Positions 60,741 through 64,000 of a DNA stretch of 64,000 bases are shown here, one piece after another (the first letter of the stretch is position 1; the number at the start of each line of letters is the position of its first letter). The position numbers and the translations under genes were made by a program. The stretch spans positions 1 through 64,000 of the forward strand of contig NZ_CABPSP010000019.1 of assembly GCF_902459765.1 (NCBI RefSeq). Reading direction: 5' to 3'. The notes under the pieces were generated by a model. It was not told the DNA's origin and did not search any database. It saw only the letters and a list, made by a program, of their open reading frames with translations. The DNA comes from Pandoraea anapnoica. GTDB taxonomy: Bacteria > Pseudomonadota > Gammaproteobacteria > Burkholderiales > Burkholderiaceae.

Positions 60741-61583
60741 ATGGAAATCGAAGCCGACGCCGACGCCGTCACCCAGCAAGCGCTCCTGCGCGCTGTTCAC
60801 CGGCATACCGGCATCTCGATGAACGAGAAGAAGTGGACGATGTTGCAGGGCCGATTGCGCCCACGCCTGCGCACGCTCTCACTGCGCTGCTATCGCGACT
60901 ATCTGGCGCTGCTTGAGAACACGCCGGACGAGATTCGCAACTTCGTGAATCTCGTCACGACGAACGAAACCACGTTCTTCCGCACCCCGCGCGTGTGGGA
61001 CTACTTCGCTCAGCATTACCTGCCGCGCTGGCACGCCGCCAATCCGGGACGCGCCTTCCACATGTGGTCGGCCGCCGCATCCTCGGGGGAGGAGTCGTAT
61101 TCCGCCGCCATGATCTGCGAGGAATTTCGGGCGCGTCACCCGGGTTTTCAGTATCAGATCCACGCGACCGACATTTCGAGTCAGGTGCTGGCCGTCGCCA
61201 TGGCTGGCAATTACGGCGGTCGCAGCATCGACGGGCTGAAGCAACAGCGTCCGGCCATGCTCGCGAAGTACTTCCGTCCGAGCGCGGGTGGATTCACGGT
61301 CGCGCCCGAGTTGCGCGCGCACATCACGTTTGGCGAGCACAACCTTTACCAGCGCCTGGCGCGTCGCGAGGCGTTCGACCTCGTCATGCTGCGCAATGTG
61401 CTGATCTATTTCGAGACGGGCGATCAGGAACGAGTGTTAGAGAACGTACGTCGCACGCTTACCCCCGAAGGCGTGCTGATCGTCGGCGAATCGGAGTCGC
61501 TCTCGCGACTGTCCACCGGCTATCAATTTGAGCAACCGCTCATTTACCGCAACCAGGGGGCGTCGAATGGGGCCGTCGCATGA
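60741..61583 (+). CDS. cheR: Chemotaxis protein methyltransferase CheR
   Basis: A 280-residue SAM-dependent enzyme that methylates receptor glutamates. The N-terminal helical CheR domain (about 10-75) is followed by the methyltransferase domain (85-275), with NETTFFRTPRVWDYF, MWSAAASSGEESYSAAM (SAM loop), IHATDISSQVLAVA and FDLVMLRNVLIYF. AGAGGG lies before the ATG. It overlaps cheD by 17 bases, and together with CheD it should modify the MCP encoded upstream. The tetratricopeptide extension seen in some CheR proteins is absent. Confidence 0.96.
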   Translation: MEIEADADAVTQQALLRAVHRHTGISMNEKKWTMLQGRLRPRLRTLSLRCYRDYLALLENTPDEIRNFVNLVTTNETTFFRTPRVWDYFAQHYLPRWHAANPGRAFHMWSAAASSGEESYSAAMICEEFRARHPGFQYQIHATDISSQVLAVAMAGNYGGRSIDGLKQQRPAMLAKYFRPSAGGFTVAPELRAHITFGEHNLYQRLARREAFDLVMLRNVLIYFETGDQERVLENVRRTLTPEGVLIVGESESLSRLSTGYQFEQPLIYRNQGASNGAVA

Positions 61584-62094
61584 CATTCAGGTGTTGATGG
61601 GCGAGGTGCGCATCGGGCGCGGTGAAGACGTGCTGCGGGCCACCCTCGGTTCGTGCGTCGGCATCGGACTGATGTGGCGCTCGCGCGGGCTCTACGGCCT
61701 CGCACACTGCCTGCTACCGGAAGCGCCGAATCCGACGCTGGCCATCGGTGCGAAATACGTCACGCAGGCGGTGCCGTCGCTGCTCGCGCTGATGAAGGCG
61801 GACGGTGCGCGCCGTAGTGAGATCGAAGCGGTGATCGCCGGTGGCGGCAACATGATGCCGCACCAGCCACCAGCCAAGCATGGCCTGATCGGCGTAGCGA
61901 ACGCCAAGATGGCGCAGGCGCTGATCGCCGAGACGGGCATACCGATCGTCCACGTCGAAGTCGGTGGCGAAGTCGGACGGCAACTGTTGATCGATTGCGC
62001 GCGTCACGCGTTTTACGTGCGCACCATTGGCTCGAACGGGGGTGCCGCCATGCCGCGACGCCCTGCTCTCAGACTCGTGGGACGTGAATCATGA
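61567..62094 (+). CDS. cheD: Chemoreceptor glutamine deamidase CheD
   Basis: A 175-residue deamidase that converts receptor Gln to Glu. The catalytic Cys is in LRATLGSCVGIGL and the His in LYGLAHCLLPE; GGGNMMP and GEVGRQLLIDC are further CheD hallmarks. The start at 61567, inside the cheR end, has AGGGGGCG as ribosome site; the longer in-frame reading is not protein-like. The stop overlaps the next start (ATGA). Confidence 0.95.
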   Translation: MGPSHDIQVLMGEVRIGRGEDVLRATLGSCVGIGLMWRSRGLYGLAHCLLPEAPNPTLAIGAKYVTQAVPSLLALMKADGARRSEIEAVIAGGGNMMPHQPPAKHGLIGVANAKMAQALIAETGIPIVHVEVGGEVGRQLLIDCARHAFYVRTIGSNGGAAMPRRPALRLVGRES

Positions 62095-63929
62095 ATGCAC
62101 GGACACCGGGATTTCCGTTTCTGCAGCGCGACGCCGTCGCGGGTACGACCGTCCTGCCGCCGACAATGTCGCCTTACCAGAACTACCAGGGCTATCAGGA
62201 CCTCAAGGGTTACGGAGGCGGTTATGGGCCACTACCGGGCGTGACGACCCACGTGCGCGATGCGATGCGCTCACCATCGTCGCCGCCGGACGCGCATGCG
62301 TTGTCGGGGGCAGCGGCGACACCTATCGAAACGCGTAACGCCGCCCCCGACGACATCGAGGTGTTCGGCTCGTTTCATCTGGGGGCCGTCGAATTCGCAC
62401 TGCCAATTGCCGCGTTGCAGGAAGTCGTGAATTTCCCCGAGCGCATTACACCGGTACCGCTCTCGCCCGCTTTTCTGCTCGGGCTGTTCAATCTGCGCGG
62501 CACGCTTATTCCCATCGTCGATCTGAAACCATTGCTGGCGATCGCTGGCGCAACGAACGTCGCGGGCGCCGGGTCCGGCAATGCCACGCTGGTGACGGAG
62601 AAGATTGCCATCGTGGATGTCGAAGGCATTCGCGTCGGGCTGTTGTTCGATAGTACGAGCGAGATTCTGCGTGTGCGGGCGTCGCAACGGACGGCATTCG
62701 AATACGACCCGTCGCACGTTGCGCCGCAGGTGGTGTCCGGTGCCATCAAGCTCAATGGCGGCGACCGCATTCTGCAGATCCTCGCACCAGGTGCGCTCGT
62801 TCACATCGAGAACATGCCGCAATTGCTGGCGCGTCAGGCGCTCAGCGCGCCGCAGCGCCGCCAGCAACGGCAACGGCTGCAATGCGTGTCGTTCACCGTC
62901 GAGCACTCGCGTCTGGCGCTGCCGATGAGCGCGATCCGCGAGATCATTCGCATCCCCGATCTGCAGAACTCGGCGCTGGCGAGCGTCTTCTGCGTCGGCA
63001 TGCTGAACCTGCGCGGCACGGTCGTGCCCGTTATCGATTTCGCGCATTTTCTGGGGTTGCAGGCAAGCCGTCCGGAGCCGGAGATTGCAGGGACGGCGTC
63101 CGACCCGCGGCGCATTCTGATCGTCAAGCAGGAAGACGTGCACTTCGGTTTGCTGGTCGACGCGGTGGACAGCATCGTCACCTACTACGCAGACGAGTTG
63201 CTGGCGATGCCGTCGTTCAGCGCATCGCACGCGCAGCTCTTCGCGGGATGCATTCCGCGGGAGCCGATGGATGCGGGGGGTGCGGGAGGGGTGACCGTCA
63301 CGTCGAACGATATCGTGCTGCTCAACGCCGACGAACTTTTCACGCATTCGCAGGTGCTCGAACTCACGCGCGGGCATCGCGAGTTGTATCGCGAGACCGA
63401 CCCGGCGCAACGGGCGAGAGCTGGCGAGACGGCTTGGCGCGGCGCGAAGTCGTCGCGCGGGACACGGCACGCGTATGTGTCGTTCCGGTTGCAGCACATG
63501 CTCGCGGTGCGTCTCGACCAGCTGCGCGAGATCATTCACGATTCGCCGGATGTGATGCCTGCACCCGGTGCCCCGTCGTTCGTGCGCGGCATGCTCAATT
63601 TACGGCGCGAGCTGGTGACCATCGTCGATCTGCGTGCGCTTTACGGCATGCCAATGCAGGACGACGCGCAGGCGCGCAAGATTCTGGTCATCGAACACGG
63701 CAAGGACAAGTTCGGGCTGCTGGTGGACGCCATCGAGAACATCGTCACGCTGGACGAAGCGGATAAGCTACCGGTTCCGGCCATGCTGCTCGGACGCGCG
63801 ACCCACGAGATGCGCAACGACATGCGCGAGGCGGTGGAACTCCCGACGGCGGACGGCACTGCGCGCACAGCGATGTTGCTCGATCTTCAGCCGCTCAAGA
63901 TGCGGCTGGAGACGGCGTTGGCGCAATGA
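62091..63929 (+). CDS. Chemotaxis coupling protein with three CheW domains
   Basis: A 612-residue protein with three tandem CheW domains (about 90-235, 275-430 and 460-605) after a 90-residue Pro/Tyr/Gly-rich N-terminus. Each domain repeats the CheW core: LFNLRGTLIPIVDL, MLNLRGTVVPVIDF and MLNLRRELVTIVDL, then a GLLFDS, GLLVDAV or GLLVDAI strand. CheW proteins join receptors to CheA; a triple unit could act as a preassembled scaffold or bridge several CheA/receptor units. It overlaps cheD by four bases. No CheA, CheB or CheY gene is inside the window; they may lie downstream. The last 71 bases of the window hold no feature I can support. Confidence 0.9.
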   Translation: MNARTPGFPFLQRDAVAGTTVLPPTMSPYQNYQGYQDLKGYGGGYGPLPGVTTHVRDAMRSPSSPPDAHALSGAAATPIETRNAAPDDIEVFGSFHLGAVEFALPIAALQEVVNFPERITPVPLSPAFLLGLFNLRGTLIPIVDLKPLLAIAGATNVAGAGSGNATLVTEKIAIVDVEGIRVGLLFDSTSEILRVRASQRTAFEYDPSHVAPQVVSGAIKLNGGDRILQILAPGALVHIENMPQLLARQALSAPQRRQQRQRLQCVSFTVEHSRLALPMSAIREIIRIPDLQNSALASVFCVGMLNLRGTVVPVIDFAHFLGLQASRPEPEIAGTASDPRRILIVKQEDVHFGLLVDAVDSIVTYYADELLAMPSFSASHAQLFAGCIPREPMDAGGAGGVTVTSNDIVLLNADELFTHSQVLELTRGHRELYRETDPAQRARAGETAWRGAKSSRGTRHAYVSFRLQHMLAVRLDQLREIIHDSPDVMPAPGAPSFVRGMLNLRRELVTIVDLRALYGMPMQDDAQARKILVIEHGKDKFGLLVDAIENIVTLDEADKLPVPAMLLGRATHEMRNDMREAVELPTADGTARTAMLLDLQPLKMRLETALAQ

Positions 63930-64000
63930 GTAGGAGCAACAAGGCAGTTCAGGGGTGAGGAACAAGCGCGTGCGGGATGCTGTACTGAAGCAAAACCGGC

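Overview
The window is about 62-64% GC, densely coded and contiguous. Its conserved blocks (mltA-apaG, rpe-gph-trpE, trpGDC, hemA-prfA-prmC-grxD-ubiX) are typical of a betaproteobacterial chromosome of the order Burkholderiales. Burkholderiaceae close to Pandoraea is my best guess; that is inference from gene content, not a measured identity. No rRNA, tRNA, CRISPR array, insertion sequence or prophage was recognised.

Layout: (1) 1-5.7 kb: mltA and apaG on the minus strand, then rpe-gph and trpE on the plus strand. A Trp-rich leader peptide precedes trpE and a strong terminator follows it. (2) 5.8-12.5 kb: a four-gene efflux operon (outer-membrane factor, HlyD adaptor, RbbA-type double ATPase/permease, ABC-2 permease). 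(3) 12.6-15.1 kb: a DUF3141 protein resembling PHA synthase with a histone-like tail. (4) 15.1-21.0 kb: a two-component system divergent from a periplasmic thiol-disulfide operon (dsbD, TlpA-like, dsbG), with a PmrA/QseB-type box between them. (5) 21.1-25.5 kb: trpGDC with a second Trp-rich leader peptide, then a CYTH protein and ung. The trp pathway is therefore split into two units about 15.8 kb apart, each with its own apparent attenuation signal.

(6) 25.5-30.7 kb: a Fur-like site and a Fiu-type siderophore receptor, then a coupled lipoprotein/secreted trypsin-like protease pair of unknown role. (7) 30.7-33.5 kb: pirin-like protein and azoreductase, divergent from a LysR regulator. (8) 33.6-39.9 kb: M61 peptidase, dsbC and a UbiH-family hydroxylase on the minus strand, then a zinc metallopeptidase and ychF. 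(9) 39.9-43.4 kb: a toxin-antitoxin pair, GNAT and GntR genes, and a permease divergent from gntR. (10) 43.7-46.6 kb: membrane glycosyltransferase genes with a GtrA flippase overlapping tail to tail. (11) 46.9-51.5 kb: penicillin-acylase-family hydrolase, DHA2 MFS exporter and a GlsB-like membrane protein. (12) 51.8-57.8 kb: hemA-prfA-prmC-grxD-ubiX housekeeping block, a VOC protein and two small envelope proteins.

(13) 57.8-64 kb: a 1.1-kb apparent gap that holds a 38-residue lipoprotein gene and a likely sigma-54-dependent small RNA. A chemotaxis operon follows (soluble double-PAS MCP, CheR, CheD, triple-CheW protein), probably under a sigma-28 promoter; it runs to the window edge. The least-described items are the sigma-54 sRNA candidate, the two independent trp leaders and the lipoprotein/protease pair.
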